Part shown: piece by piece, positions 26,547 to 35,067 of the stretch
How positions within the stretch are numbered: position 1 is the stretch's first letter
Layout of the letters: each line of letters starts with the position of its first letter
Assembly: GCF_024764775.1 (NCBI RefSeq)
Contig: NZ_JALIGC010000039.1
Coordinates: 1 to 64,000, forward strand
DNA from: Scandinavium manionii
Lineage (GTDB): Bacteria > Pseudomonadota > Gammaproteobacteria > Enterobacterales > Enterobacteriaceae
Direction of reading: 5' to 3'
Length of the DNA stretch: 64,000 bases
Position numbers and translations under genes: made by a program
Notes under the pieces: model-generated
The model's input: the letters and a program-made list of their open reading frames with translations, nothing else
Databases searched by the model: none
Told to the model about the DNA's origin: nothing

Positions 26547-28083
26547 AATCAAACAGGCCGTTCGGATGCTTGACTTCTATCTGACCGCTGCGTTCATCGG
26601 AATGCAGCGAGATAAACGGCAGCACGCCCAGGCTAGTGTGGTTTAACTCATTTGGCCTGACCGCCGGATAATCCTGCGCGTACTCCACTTCCTGCGCCGC
26701 TTTCTTCTCTTTTTCCAGCAAATAGCCGACCAGGCTTATCTGATACTTACGGATGTTTTCCACGTAAGCGTAGGCTTCGTGCCCGCGCGCATAGCCGTAC
26801 GTCAGACGCGTGTAGTAAGGCTTCTGGCTGAGAAGCGGCAGGCGCTGCTTCACATCGGCCCAGCTGTCCGGATTGCCTTTTTGTTTCGCAGTTAGCGCCC
26901 GGGCATCGAGCATATGCGCGTATCCCATGTTATACGCCGCCAGCGCAAACCAAATCCGTTCCTCTTTCGGCACCGTGTCCGGCACCTTATCCATCATGTC
27001 CTGCAAATAACGCATCCCGCCACTGATGCTCTGTTCAGCATCGGTTCGGTCGGTCAGGCCCAGGCTTTGCGCGGTATTTTTGGTGAGCATCATCATGCCG
27101 CGCACGCCAGTCGGGGAGGTCGCCAGCGGGTCCCAATGGGATTCCTGCCAGGCAATCGCTGCCAGCAGACGCCAGTCAATGTCCTCGGCGTACTTCAGGA
27201 ACAGCGGCTCAAAATCGGGCAGCAGGTTATCGACCGCGCGCAGGAAGGTGCGGGTATCGAAATAGTCGAAGTCGCCACCGTGGCCGAGATACTTCTCTTC
27301 AAGACGCGCCAGAGTGCCGTCTTCATTAATGTTGTTGAAGAAATCGAGCATCGCCGCAGGTAGCGTGTTATCGCTATCCTTCATGCTAAACCAGGTGACA
27401 GGCTGTTCATCAGTGATATCCAGCGCCACCGCCAACTCCGGGTGAACGCGCTGGAACAGGCTTATCGCTACCGAATCGGCAATGGTGTAATCGAGCTTGC
27501 CGTCGATAATATCCTCCATCAGCTCAACGCTGCCGCGCTTATCGTCCACCGTCCAGTCGAGGTTGGGGTACTTTTCCGCCTTCAGAGCCTGTAAATCGGT
27601 GATCGCCACGTGGCCCGGTGCAATGGTTAATTGCTGTGCGGTGATATTATCCAGCGTTCGCGGACGGAAACTACCTTTGCGGTAAACCAGCTGCTGGGAA
27701 ACTGAGTAGTACGCCGGGCCAGCCTGATAGTTTTTGGTGCGCTCGCTGTTGTACACCAGACCGGCGGCCAGCATATCGGCATTGTCGTTATCGAGGTCAT
27801 CAAACAGCTGACTGATGTTCTGGCGAACGGTGATTTTGAGCTTAACGCCAAGATAATTGGCAAACTGCTGAGCCAGTTCGTAGTCGAGGCCGTAATCTTT
27901 TTCGTTAATGCTGGCGAACGTCAGGGGAGAAACCAGGGTACTGACGCGCAGCTCACCGCGCGCCTGGATAGCGGCGATGCGATTCTCTGGTTTACTGAAC
28001 CAGGGAATAGAGGGCCATAGCGCCGCTGCCAGTAGCAGGGTGACAATGCCGATAAACAGATAATTAATCTTTAATTTTTTCAA
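26533..28083 (-). CDS. mltF: Membrane-bound lytic transglycosylase F
   Basis: A 516-residue peptidoglycan lytic transglycosylase. The N-terminus is a signal peptide/anchor (about 8-27). A solute-binding-protein-3-like regulatory domain (about 40-265) precedes the SLT catalytic domain (about 290-450), with the catalytic Glu in AIAWQESHWDP and the motifs GVRGMMMLT and AAYNMGYAH. The start is TTG at 28083 (MKKLKINYLF), the family N-terminus. The last 60 residues diverge from E. coli. Confidence 0.93.
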   Translation of the reverse strand: MKKLKINYLFIGIVTLLLAAALWPSIPWFSKPENRIAAIQARGELRVSTLVSPLTFASINEKDYGLDYELAQQFANYLGVKLKITVRQNISQLFDDLDNDNADMLAAGLVYNSERTKNYQAGPAYYSVSQQLVYRKGSFRPRTLDNITAQQLTIAPGHVAITDLQALKAEKYPNLDWTVDDKRGSVELMEDIIDGKLDYTIADSVAISLFQRVHPELAVALDITDEQPVTWFSMKDSDNTLPAAMLDFFNNINEDGTLARLEEKYLGHGGDFDYFDTRTFLRAVDNLLPDFEPLFLKYAEDIDWRLLAAIAWQESHWDPLATSPTGVRGMMMLTKNTAQSLGLTDRTDAEQSISGGMRYLQDMMDKVPDTVPKEERIWFALAAYNMGYAHMLDARALTAKQKGNPDSWADVKQRLPLLSQKPYYTRLTYGYARGHEAYAYVENIRKYQISLVGYLLEKEKKAAQEVEYAQDYPAVRPNELNHTSLGVLPFISLHSDERSGQIEVKHPNGLFDFTRR

Positions 28084-28248
28084 TTAGTTAATTCTCTGTG
28101 AAGAGAGCGATCTCAGGCAATAGTTACCATGTTAAAGTTTAGGGGCACTTCAGAATGAGCGGCATTTTGCTTAACAATGCGGCAGTTGGCAACCCATTCA
28201 TGCATTTCACCGCATCGGGTGGTAAAACGCAGCGGCAATTTTATTTTG

Positions 28249-28264
28249 ACGCAAACGGTTACGT
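28249..28264 (+). promoter_or_regulatory. PurR operator of purL
   Basis: ACGCAAACGGTTACGT matches the 16-bp PurR consensus ACGCAAACGTTTTCGT at 13 of 16 positions. It overlaps the -35 region of a promoter whose -10 is TATAAT at 28282-28287. Predicts repression by excess purine. Confidence 0.85.
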
Positions 28265-28281
28265 CGCTGCTTCAGATCCAC

Positions 28282-28287
28282 TATAAT
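28282..28287 (+). promoter_or_regulatory. purL -10 element
   Basis: Perfect TATAAT, 17 bp downstream of a -35-like TTACGT that overlaps the PurR box. Confidence 0.7.
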
Positions 28288-28339
28288 GGCGCCCGTTTTC
28301 CGCCATTGCGCACACTGAAACCCAGAAGACGAGAGACTT

Positions 28340-31300
28340 ATGATGGAAATTCTGCGTGGTTCGCCTGCACTGTCTGCATTTCGTATTACTAAACTGCTGG
28401 CACGTTTTCAGGCAGCCAACCTTCCGGTCAGCAACATTTACGCCGAGTACGTGCATTTCGCCGAACTGAACGCCCCGCTTTCAGAACAGGAACATGACCG
28501 ACTGGCACAGTTGCTGCAGTATGGCCCAAGCCTCAGCAGCCATACGCCCGCTGGAAAATTACTGCTCGTCACCCCCCGCCCTGGCACCATCTCCCCCTGG
28601 TCTTCAAAAGCAACGGACATCGCCCATAACTGCGGCCTGGACACCATCGTCCGCCTCGAGCGCGGCGTTGCGTATTACGTTGAAGCCTCAACCCTGAGCG
28701 ATGCTCAGTGGAGCCAGGTAGCGGCAGAATTGCATGACCGCATGATGGAAACCGTATTTGGTGCGCTGCAGGATGCGGAAAACCTGTTCGCCCATCATCA
28801 ACCGGCCCCGGTATCCAGCGTGGACGTGCTGGGTCAGGGACGTCAGGCGTTAGTGGAAGCCAACCAGCGTCTCGGTCTGGCGCTGGCGGAAGATGAAATC
28901 GACTATCTGTTCGACGCGTTCACCACCCTGAACCGTAACCCGAACGATATCGAACTCTACATGTTTGCGCAGGCTAACTCTGAGCACTGCCGACACAAAA
29001 TTTTCAACGCCGATTGGGTTATCGACGGTGAAGTACAGCCGAAGTCGCTGTTCAAGATGATCAAAAATACCTTCGAGAAAACCCCGGATCACGTGCTGTC
29101 TGCTTACAAAGACAACGCCGCGGTAATGGAAGGTTCGGACGTCGGTCGCTTCTATGCCGACCGTGACGCCCTGCGTTATGACTTCCATCAGGAACCGACC
29201 CACATCCTGATGAAAGTAGAAACTCACAACCACCCGACAGCCATCTCTCCGTGGCCGGGGGCAGCGACAGGCTCCGGCGGTGAAATTCGCGATGAAGGCG
29301 CGACCGGGCGCGGCGCGAAGCCAAAAGCTGGGCTGGGCGGTTTCTCCGTTTCCAACCTGCGCATCCCGGGCTTTGAACAGCCGTGGGAAGAAGATTTCGG
29401 TAAACCAGACCGCATCGTCACTGCGCTGGACATCATGACCGACGGCCCGCTGGGCGGTGCCGCGTTCAACAATGAATTTGGTCGCCCGGCGCTGAACGGC
29501 TACTTCCGTACCTACGAAGAGAAAGTGAACAGTCATAACGGTGAAGAGCTGCGCGGCTATCACAAGCCGATCATGCTGGCGGGCGGGATCGGCAACATTC
29601 GTGCCGATCACGTGCAAAAAGGCGAGATCAACGTCGGCGCGAAGCTGATAGTCCTCGGCGGTCCGGCGATGAATATCGGCCTCGGCGGCGGGGCAGCCTC
29701 CTCCATGGCGTCCGGCCAGTCTGATGCGGATCTGGATTTTGCCTCCGTACAGCGCGATAACCCGGAAATGGAACGTCGCTGTCAGGAAGTCATCGACCGC
29801 TGCTGGCAAATGGGCGAAGCGAACCCGATTCTGTTTATTCACGACGTTGGCGCGGGCGGTTTGTCTAACGCGATGCCGGAGCTGGTGAGTGACGGTAATC
29901 GCGGCGGGCGCTTTAACCTGCGCGATATCCTCAGCGATGAGCCGGGCATGAGCCCACTGGAAATCTGGTGTAACGAATCCCAGGAGCGCTACGTGCTCGC
30001 CGTTGCCGCAGAACAGCTGCCGCTGTTTGATGAGCTGTGCCGCCGCGAGCGCGCACCGTATGCGGTGATTGGTGAAGCGACCGAAGAGATGCACCTGAGC
30101 CTCAGCGACACCCATTTCGACAACCAGCCTATCGATCTGCCGCTGGATGTGCTGCTCGGCAAAACGCCGAAAATGACCCGCGATGCGACAACTCAGAACG
30201 CTCATGGCGAAGCGCTGGACCGTCAGGGCATCACTCTCGAAGACGCGGTCAACCGCGTGCTGCATCTGCCAACGGTGGCTGAGAAAACCTTCCTCGTTAC
30301 CATCGGCGACCGTTCGGTAACCGGTATGGTGGCGCGTGACCAGATGGTCGGCCCATGGCAGGTTCCAGTCGCAAACTGTGCGGTGACCACCGCCAGCCTT
30401 GATAGCTACTACGGTGAAGCGATGGCGATGGGGGAACGTGCGCCGGTAGCGCTGCTCGATTTCGCCGCGTCTGCCCGTCTGGCTGTCGGCGAAGCGTTGA
30501 CCAACATCGTCGGTACGCAGGTCGGCGACCTGAAACGCATCAAACTTTCCGCTAACTGGATGGCGGCGGCAGGGCACCCGGGTGAAGATGCAGGCCTGTA
30601 CGCGGCGGTGAAAGCGGTCGGCGAAGAGCTGTGTCCGGCGCTGGGTCTGACCATACCGGTCGGTAAAGACTCAATGTCGATGAAAACCCGCTGGCAGGAA
30701 GGCAGCGAACAGCGTGAAATGACGTCGCCGTTGTCGCTGGTGATTACCGCCTTTGCCCGCGTGGAAGATGTGCGTCGCACCGTTACTCCGCAGCTTTCTA
30801 CCGAAGATAACGCCTTGCTGCTTATCGATCTCGGCAAAGGCCACAACGCGCTCGGCGCTACGGCGCTGGCGCAGGTTTATCGCCAGCTCGGCGACAAAAC
30901 CGCCGACGTTCGCAGTACCGAACAACTGAAAGGCTTCTGGGATGCGATGCAGGTGCTGGTGGCAGAACGTAAACTGCTGGCCTGGCACGACCGCTCTGAC
31001 GGCGGTCTGCTGGTGACGCTCGCGGAAATGGTCTTCACCGGTCACTGCGGTGTTGACGTTGATATCGCTGCGTTGGGTGAAGATAATCTGGCGGCGCTGT
31101 TTAACGAAGAGCTGGGCGGTGTCATTCAGGTTCGTGCAGAAGACCGCGCGCAGGTCGAAAGCATCTTTGCCGCACATGGCCTCGCCGATTGCGTCCATGT
31201 GCTCGGTAAAGCGACCGAAGGCGATCGTTTCGTGATAACCGCAGGCGGTCATCCGGTTTACAGCGAAAGCCGTACCACGCTTCGTATGTGGTGGGCAGAA

Positions 31301-32227
31301 ACCACCTGGCAGATGCAGCGTCTGCGCGACAACCCGGAGTGCGCCGATCAGGAGCACGAGGCGAAGCGCAATGACAACGATCCGGGCCTGAACGTGAAGC
31401 TCAGTTTCGACATCAACGAAGACGTCGCGGCACCGTACATTGCCAAAGGCGCACGTCCGAAAGTGGCGGTCTTGCGTGAGCAGGGCGTGAACTCCCACGT
31501 TGAAATGGCGGCGGCGTTCCACCGCGCAGGCTTCGATGCCATCGACGTTCACATGAGTGATCTGCTGGCTGGCCGTACCGGTCTGGACGATTTCCAGGCG
31601 CTGGTAGCCTGTGGCGGCTTCTCTTACGGTGACGTACTGGGTGCCGGTGAAGGCTGGGCGAAATCGATTCTGTTCAATGACCGCGTGCGCAATGAGTTCG
31701 AAACCTTCTTCCATCGGCCACATACCCTGGCGTTGGGCGTATGCAACGGCTGTCAGATGATGTCGAACCTGCGTGACCTGATCCCGGGCAGCAGCCTGTG
31801 GCCGCGCTTTGTGCGTAACCATTCTGACCGTTTTGAAGCGCGTTTCAGCCTGGTCGAAGTGACTCAGAGCCCATCGCTGCTGTTGCAGGGCATGGTCGGT
31901 TCGCAGATGCCCATCGCCGTTTCCCACGGTGAAGGCCGCGTTGAAGTACGTGACGACGCGCATCTGGCGCAGCTGGAAAGCAAAGGTCTGGTGGCGTTGC
32001 GGTTTGTCGACCATTACGGCAACGTGACGCAGAATTACCCGGCAAACCCGAACGGTTCACCGAACGGGATCACCGCCGTAACCAGCGAAAGCGGGCGCGT
32101 CACCCTGATGATGCCGCATCCGGAGCGCGTATACCGTACGGTTGCCAACTCCTGGCACCCGGAAAACTGGGGCGAAGATAGTCCGTGGATGCGTATTTTC
32201 CGCAACGCGCGTAAGCAGTTGGGTTAA
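28340..32227 (+). CDS. purL: Phosphoribosylformylglycinamidine synthase PurL
   Basis: A 1295-residue large-type FGAM synthase, fourth step of purine synthesis, converting FGAR to FGAM with glutamine and ATP. In order: an N-terminal domain, the FGAM synthetase core (about 170-990) with ANSEHCRHKIF, KVETHNHPTAISP and the duplicated AIRS-like halves, and a C-terminal class I glutaminase (about 1035-1295) with the Cys nucleophile in GVCNGCQMM and the His in MMPHPERV. Same length as E. coli. Two tandem ATG codons at 28340 and 28343. PurR site upstream. Confidence 0.97.
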   Translation: MMEILRGSPALSAFRITKLLARFQAANLPVSNIYAEYVHFAELNAPLSEQEHDRLAQLLQYGPSLSSHTPAGKLLLVTPRPGTISPWSSKATDIAHNCGLDTIVRLERGVAYYVEASTLSDAQWSQVAAELHDRMMETVFGALQDAENLFAHHQPAPVSSVDVLGQGRQALVEANQRLGLALAEDEIDYLFDAFTTLNRNPNDIELYMFAQANSEHCRHKIFNADWVIDGEVQPKSLFKMIKNTFEKTPDHVLSAYKDNAAVMEGSDVGRFYADRDALRYDFHQEPTHILMKVETHNHPTAISPWPGAATGSGGEIRDEGATGRGAKPKAGLGGFSVSNLRIPGFEQPWEEDFGKPDRIVTALDIMTDGPLGGAAFNNEFGRPALNGYFRTYEEKVNSHNGEELRGYHKPIMLAGGIGNIRADHVQKGEINVGAKLIVLGGPAMNIGLGGGAASSMASGQSDADLDFASVQRDNPEMERRCQEVIDRCWQMGEANPILFIHDVGAGGLSNAMPELVSDGNRGGRFNLRDILSDEPGMSPLEIWCNESQERYVLAVAAEQLPLFDELCRRERAPYAVIGEATEEMHLSLSDTHFDNQPIDLPLDVLLGKTPKMTRDATTQNAHGEALDRQGITLEDAVNRVLHLPTVAEKTFLVTIGDRSVTGMVARDQMVGPWQVPVANCAVTTASLDSYYGEAMAMGERAPVALLDFAASARLAVGEALTNIVGTQVGDLKRIKLSANWMAAAGHPGEDAGLYAAVKAVGEELCPALGLTIPVGKDSMSMKTRWQEGSEQREMTSPLSLVITAFARVEDVRRTVTPQLSTEDNALLLIDLGKGHNALGATALAQVYRQLGDKTADVRSTEQLKGFWDAMQVLVAERKLLAWHDRSDGGLLVTLAEMVFTGHCGVDVDIAALGEDNLAALFNEELGGVIQVRAEDRAQVESIFAAHGLADCVHVLGKATEGDRFVITAGGHPVYSESRTTLRMWWAETTWQMQRLRDNPECADQEHEAKRNDNDPGLNVKLSFDINEDVAAPYIAKGARPKVAVLREQGVNSHVEMAAAFHRAGFDAIDVHMSDLLAGRTGLDDFQALVACGGFSYGDVLGAGEGWAKSILFNDRVRNEFETFFHRPHTLALGVCNGCQMMSNLRDLIPGSSLWPRFVRNHSDRFEARFSLVEVTQSPSLLLQGMVGSQMPIAVSHGEGRVEVRDDAHLAQLESKGLVALRFVDHYGNVTQNYPANPNGSPNGITAVTSESGRVTLMMPHPERVYRTVANSWHPENWGEDSPWMRIFRNARKQLG

Positions 32228-32243
32228 TCTGCTTCCCCGTCTA

Positions 32244-32276
32244 AAAAGCCTTCCCGATAACGGAAGGCTTTTTTAT
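32244..32276 (+). terminator. purL intrinsic terminator
   Basis: Stem AAAAGCCTTCC / GGAAGGCTTTT with a short loop, then a T-rich run, 17 nt after the stop. Confidence 0.92.
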
Positions 32277-32298
32277 TTGTGACGCAGGATGAAAAGAG

Positions 32299-32316
32299 TG
32301 TCTGGAAAAGACGACA
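32299..32316 (+). promoter_or_regulatory. GlrR binding site 1 upstream of glmY
   Basis: Exact TGTC-N10-GACA (TGTC 32299-32302, GACA 32313-32316). This is the motif recognised by the response regulator GlrR, whose gene is 3 kb downstream. About 220 bp upstream of the glmY start, a normal range for a sigma-54 enhancer. Confidence 0.8.
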
Positions 32317-32393
32317 GGGCCCCGTTGCGCTGTCGCCATTTGGAGACGTTTATTGTACTGATATTTATGATTTATTTTTTTTGCTGATAATTC

Positions 32394-32411
32394 TGTCTCT
32401 TATTGGAGACA
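32394..32411 (+). promoter_or_regulatory. GlrR binding site 2 upstream of glmY
   Basis: Second exact TGTC-N10-GACA (32394-32397 and 32408-32411), within a TGTCTC/GAGACA dyad. Confidence 0.82.
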
Positions 32412-32441
32412 GTGTGGTTGAAAAGTACTCCGCTTGGGATG

Positions 32442-32459
32442 TGTCATTTTTACCTATAA
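32442..32459 (+). promoter_or_regulatory. Degenerate GlrR site 3
   Basis: TGTC at 32442-32445 with the second half-site reduced to ATAA at 32456-32459. E. coli glmY has three GlrR sites, so this is probably a weak third one. Confidence 0.4.
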
Positions 32460-32500
32460 TCGTTATTAATATCAGATGCTTAAATATAAACTTTGCGTTA

Positions 32501-32516
32501 TGGCACGGTTACTGCA
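32501..32516 (+). promoter_or_regulatory. Sigma-54 promoter of glmY with overlapping sigma-70 -10
   Basis: TGGCAC at -24 and TGC at -12, with GG and GC spaced 10 bp apart, match the RpoN consensus TGGCAC-N5-TTGCA. A CATAAT at 32515-32520 with 17-bp spacing to TTTGCG could act as a sigma-70 promoter with nearly the same start, as known for E. coli glmY. Confidence 0.85.
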
Positions 32517-32527
32517 TAATACTGTGC

Positions 32528-32713
32528 AGTGGCTCATTCACCTTCTTATGTCAGCCCCTTCGGGAAGCGCTACATAAACCTCGAATGACGCACAAAAAGG
32601 TGCCTGCCGTCCAACATCTGATATCAGCATAGCTATATCAACCATCGGGCGAAACGTGGAGTTAGGCACCGCCTTATTCAATAACAACGCCGGGTTTAGC
32701 CCGGCGTTGTTGT
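32528..32713 (+). ncRNA. glmY: Small regulatory RNA GlmY
   Basis: About 186 nt, starting AGTGGCTCATTCACC and ending in the terminator stem AACAACGCCGGG / CCCGGCGTTGTT. Sequence and position between purL and glrK match enterobacterial GlmY. GlmY binds RapZ as a decoy and so protects GlmZ, which activates glmS translation for glucosamine-6-phosphate synthesis. The 5' end is inferred from the -24/-12 promoter. The 205 nt from its terminator to glrK show no other gene. Confidence 0.9.
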
Positions 32714-32917
32714 ATCTGTACCCTGACCTCAGTTACCCTGCCTTCGAGCCTATTCCATTAGGGCTATCTTTTTTGCCATTTTGGACTTGGGCAGTGCTCG
32801 AAATCCTCATGTACTACGTGTACGCTCCGGTTTCTGCGCGCTGTCCGCGTCTAAACTGTCTGTAACGATAACGCCTACTGGAATAGACTCTTACTCTAAT
32901 AACTAAGGGCGAACCCA

Positions 32918-34354
32918 TTGAAACGCTGGTCTCTTTTCCCCCGCTCGCTGCGCCAACTGGTGATGCTGTCGTTTCTGTTGATCCTGCTTCCGCTGCTGGT
33001 GCTGGCGTGGCAGGCATGGCAGAGCCTGAATGCGCTAAGTTCGCAGGCTGCACAGACCAATCGCACGACGCTGATTGATGCGCGTCGTAGCGAAGCGATG
33101 ACCAATGCCGCCCTGGAAATGGAGCGCAGCTACCGCCAGTACTGCGTGCTGGATGACGCCACGCTGGCGAAGGTTTATCAGGGCCAGCGTAAGCGCTACA
33201 GCGAAATGCTGGATGCACACGCGGGTGTTCTGCCTGATGACAAGCTTTATCAAACGCTGCGTCAGGATTTGAGCGACCTTGCCGAGCTGCGCTGCAAAAA
33301 CAGTGGGCCGGAAGAAAAAGCTGCCGCACAGCTGGAAGCGTTCGCCTCTGCCAATACCGAGATGGTTCAGGCTACCCGCACGGTGGTGTTTTCGCGTGGT
33401 CAGCAGCTGCAAAAGGAAATCGCCGAGCGCGGGCAGTTCTTTGGCTGGCAGGCGCTGGTGCTGTTCATGGTCAGCCTGACCATGATGGTGCTTTTTACCC
33501 GCATGATTATCGGCCCGGTAAAGAACATCCAGCGGATGATTAACCGGCTGGGCGAAGGCAAATCGCTCGGCAGTTCGGCGATGCTGACCGGCCCGCGCGA
33601 GCTGCAGTCTGTCGGACAGCGTATTGTCTGGCTCAGCGAACGCCTGTCCTGGCTTGAGTCCCAGCGCCATCAGTTTTTACGCCATCTCTCCCATGAGTTA
33701 AAAACGCCGCTCGCCAGTATGCGTGAGGGTACCGAACTGCTGGCGGATGAGGTCGTCGGGCCGCTCACCTCAGAGCAAAAAGAGGTGGTATCGATTCTTG
33801 ATGACAGTAGCCGCAATCTGCAAAAGCTGATTGAGCAACTGCTTGATTACAACCGAAAACTGGCCGACAGCCCGGTGGAAATGGAAAAAGTCGAGCTGGC
33901 ACCGCTGATGGAGAGGGTCGTCTCCGCCCACAGTTTGCCGGCACGAGCTAAAATGATGCATACCCGCGTTGAACTTGAGGCGGGGGAGTGCTGGGCCGAG
34001 CCGATGTTGCTGCTGAGCGCGCTGGATAATCTCTATTCCAATGCGGTGCACTACGGCAGTGAATCCGGTACCATTTATCTGCGCAGTCGCCAGCAGGGAA
34101 ACACGATTTTCCTTGAGGTGATGAACAGCGGGACGCCGATCCCGGATGCGGAACTGACCATGATTTTTGAGCCTTTTTATCAGGGCAGTCATCAACGCAA
34201 AGGAGCTGTGAAGGGAAGCGGTTTGGGACTGAGTATTGCCCAGGATTGTATTCGCCGGATGCAGGGTTCCCTGCAGTTGGTCGATGCGCCAGAAGGCAAC
34301 GTTTGCTTCCGCATAGAGCTCTCTCTTTCAGACACGGATAAACCTATTAAATGA
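32918..34354 (+). CDS. glrK: Sensor histidine kinase GlrK (QseE)
   Basis: A 478-residue inner-membrane sensor kinase. A first membrane helix (about 14-34), a periplasmic region to about 170, a second helix (about 172-192) and a HAMP-like linker precede the HisKA domain, with the phospho-His in HLSHELKTPLASMREG, and the ATPase domain (N box LDNLYSNAVHYG, G2 GSGLGLSIA). Start is TTG at 32918 with SD AAGGG. Its partner GlrR activates glmY just upstream. Four-nucleotide overlap with qseG. Confidence 0.94.
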   Translation: MKRWSLFPRSLRQLVMLSFLLILLPLLVLAWQAWQSLNALSSQAAQTNRTTLIDARRSEAMTNAALEMERSYRQYCVLDDATLAKVYQGQRKRYSEMLDAHAGVLPDDKLYQTLRQDLSDLAELRCKNSGPEEKAAAQLEAFASANTEMVQATRTVVFSRGQQLQKEIAERGQFFGWQALVLFMVSLTMMVLFTRMIIGPVKNIQRMINRLGEGKSLGSSAMLTGPRELQSVGQRIVWLSERLSWLESQRHQFLRHLSHELKTPLASMREGTELLADEVVGPLTSEQKEVVSILDDSSRNLQKLIEQLLDYNRKLADSPVEMEKVELAPLMERVVSAHSLPARAKMMHTRVELEAGECWAEPMLLLSALDNLYSNAVHYGSESGTIYLRSRQQGNTIFLEVMNSGTPIPDAELTMIFEPFYQGSHQRKGAVKGSGLGLSIAQDCIRRMQGSLQLVDAPEGNVCFRIELSLSDTDKPIK

Positions 34355-35067
34355 AGCAATGTCTGGTGAAAATGTCCCCCATTTTTCTTTCGCTCCTGGC
34401 CGGAGCGTCATGTTTGCTGCTGGCCGGGTGTACCCCTTCTCCGCATGCAATGAATGCCAGTGACGAAGACAAGTTGCCTCAGCAGCAGGTGGCGGATTTC
34501 CTCTCCACCGACTGTATGGACGTCTGGTCGCTGCACGGTGATGCCACTGAGAAAAACCCGCTGTACTGGCTGCGTGGGATGGATTGTGCCGAGCGTCTGT
34601 CGCCTGAAATGGCGCGTAGCGAGGCCCGTCAGCATATCGACGACAACTGGCAGGACGCATTCCGCCGCGGCATATTGCTCGCCAGCGCCAAAATAAGCCC
34701 GCTCGAGCGCCGGGATGCGGTGAGCCGCCTCGACAGTTTTATCCCGCAGTTTCCATCACAGGTGCGCCCGCTGTATCAAATCTGGCGCGACGGCCAGGCC
34801 TCGCAGCTCCAGCTATCCGACGAGCGTTCGCGCTACAGTAAACTGCAACAGTCATCAGATGCTGAACTCGATATTCTTCGTCAACAGCAGCAGCATCTGC
34901 GAAGCCAGCTCGATTTAACCACGCGTAAACTGGAGAATCTGACCGATATCGAACGTCAGCTTTCCAGCCGCAAACCGGCGAACAGCAGCTTTACCCCGGA
35001 TCCGGGGCATGCGGCTGACTCGTCACCCGCGGCGAAAGACGCCCCGGCCGGAGAGGAAAAACCATGA
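34351..35067 (+). CDS. qseG: Outer-membrane lipoprotein QseG (YfhG)
   Basis: A 238-residue lipoprotein with lipobox LLAGC (Cys about residue 27). The middle has conserved Cys residues and WLRGMDCAERL; about 150-195 is a Gln/Leu/Arg-rich coiled coil (QQQQHLRSQLDLTTRKLENL). QseG interacts with the GlrK sensor and links it to envelope signals. The extreme N-terminus differs from E. coli while the coiled coil is nearly identical. Overlaps both neighbours by 4 nt. Confidence 0.91.
   Translation: MKQCLVKMSPIFLSLLAGASCLLLAGCTPSPHAMNASDEDKLPQQQVADFLSTDCMDVWSLHGDATEKNPLYWLRGMDCAERLSPEMARSEARQHIDDNWQDAFRRGILLASAKISPLERRDAVSRLDSFIPQFPSQVRPLYQIWRDGQASQLQLSDERSRYSKLQQSSDAELDILRQQQQHLRSQLDLTTRKLENLTDIERQLSSRKPANSSFTPDPGHAADSSPAAKDAPAGEEKP

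Noticed and set aside
28850..30577. 575-codon open frame antisense to purL
   Set aside because: Shadow of the GC-rich purL coding frame; no ribosome site and no recognisable protein.
30671..32014. 447-codon open frame antisense to purL
   Set aside because: Same reason: codon-position shadow of purL.
32279..32865. Open frames of 117 and 69 codons over the purL-glrK gap
   Set aside because: They cross the GlrR sites, sigma-54 promoter and GlmY RNA, which explain the sequence.
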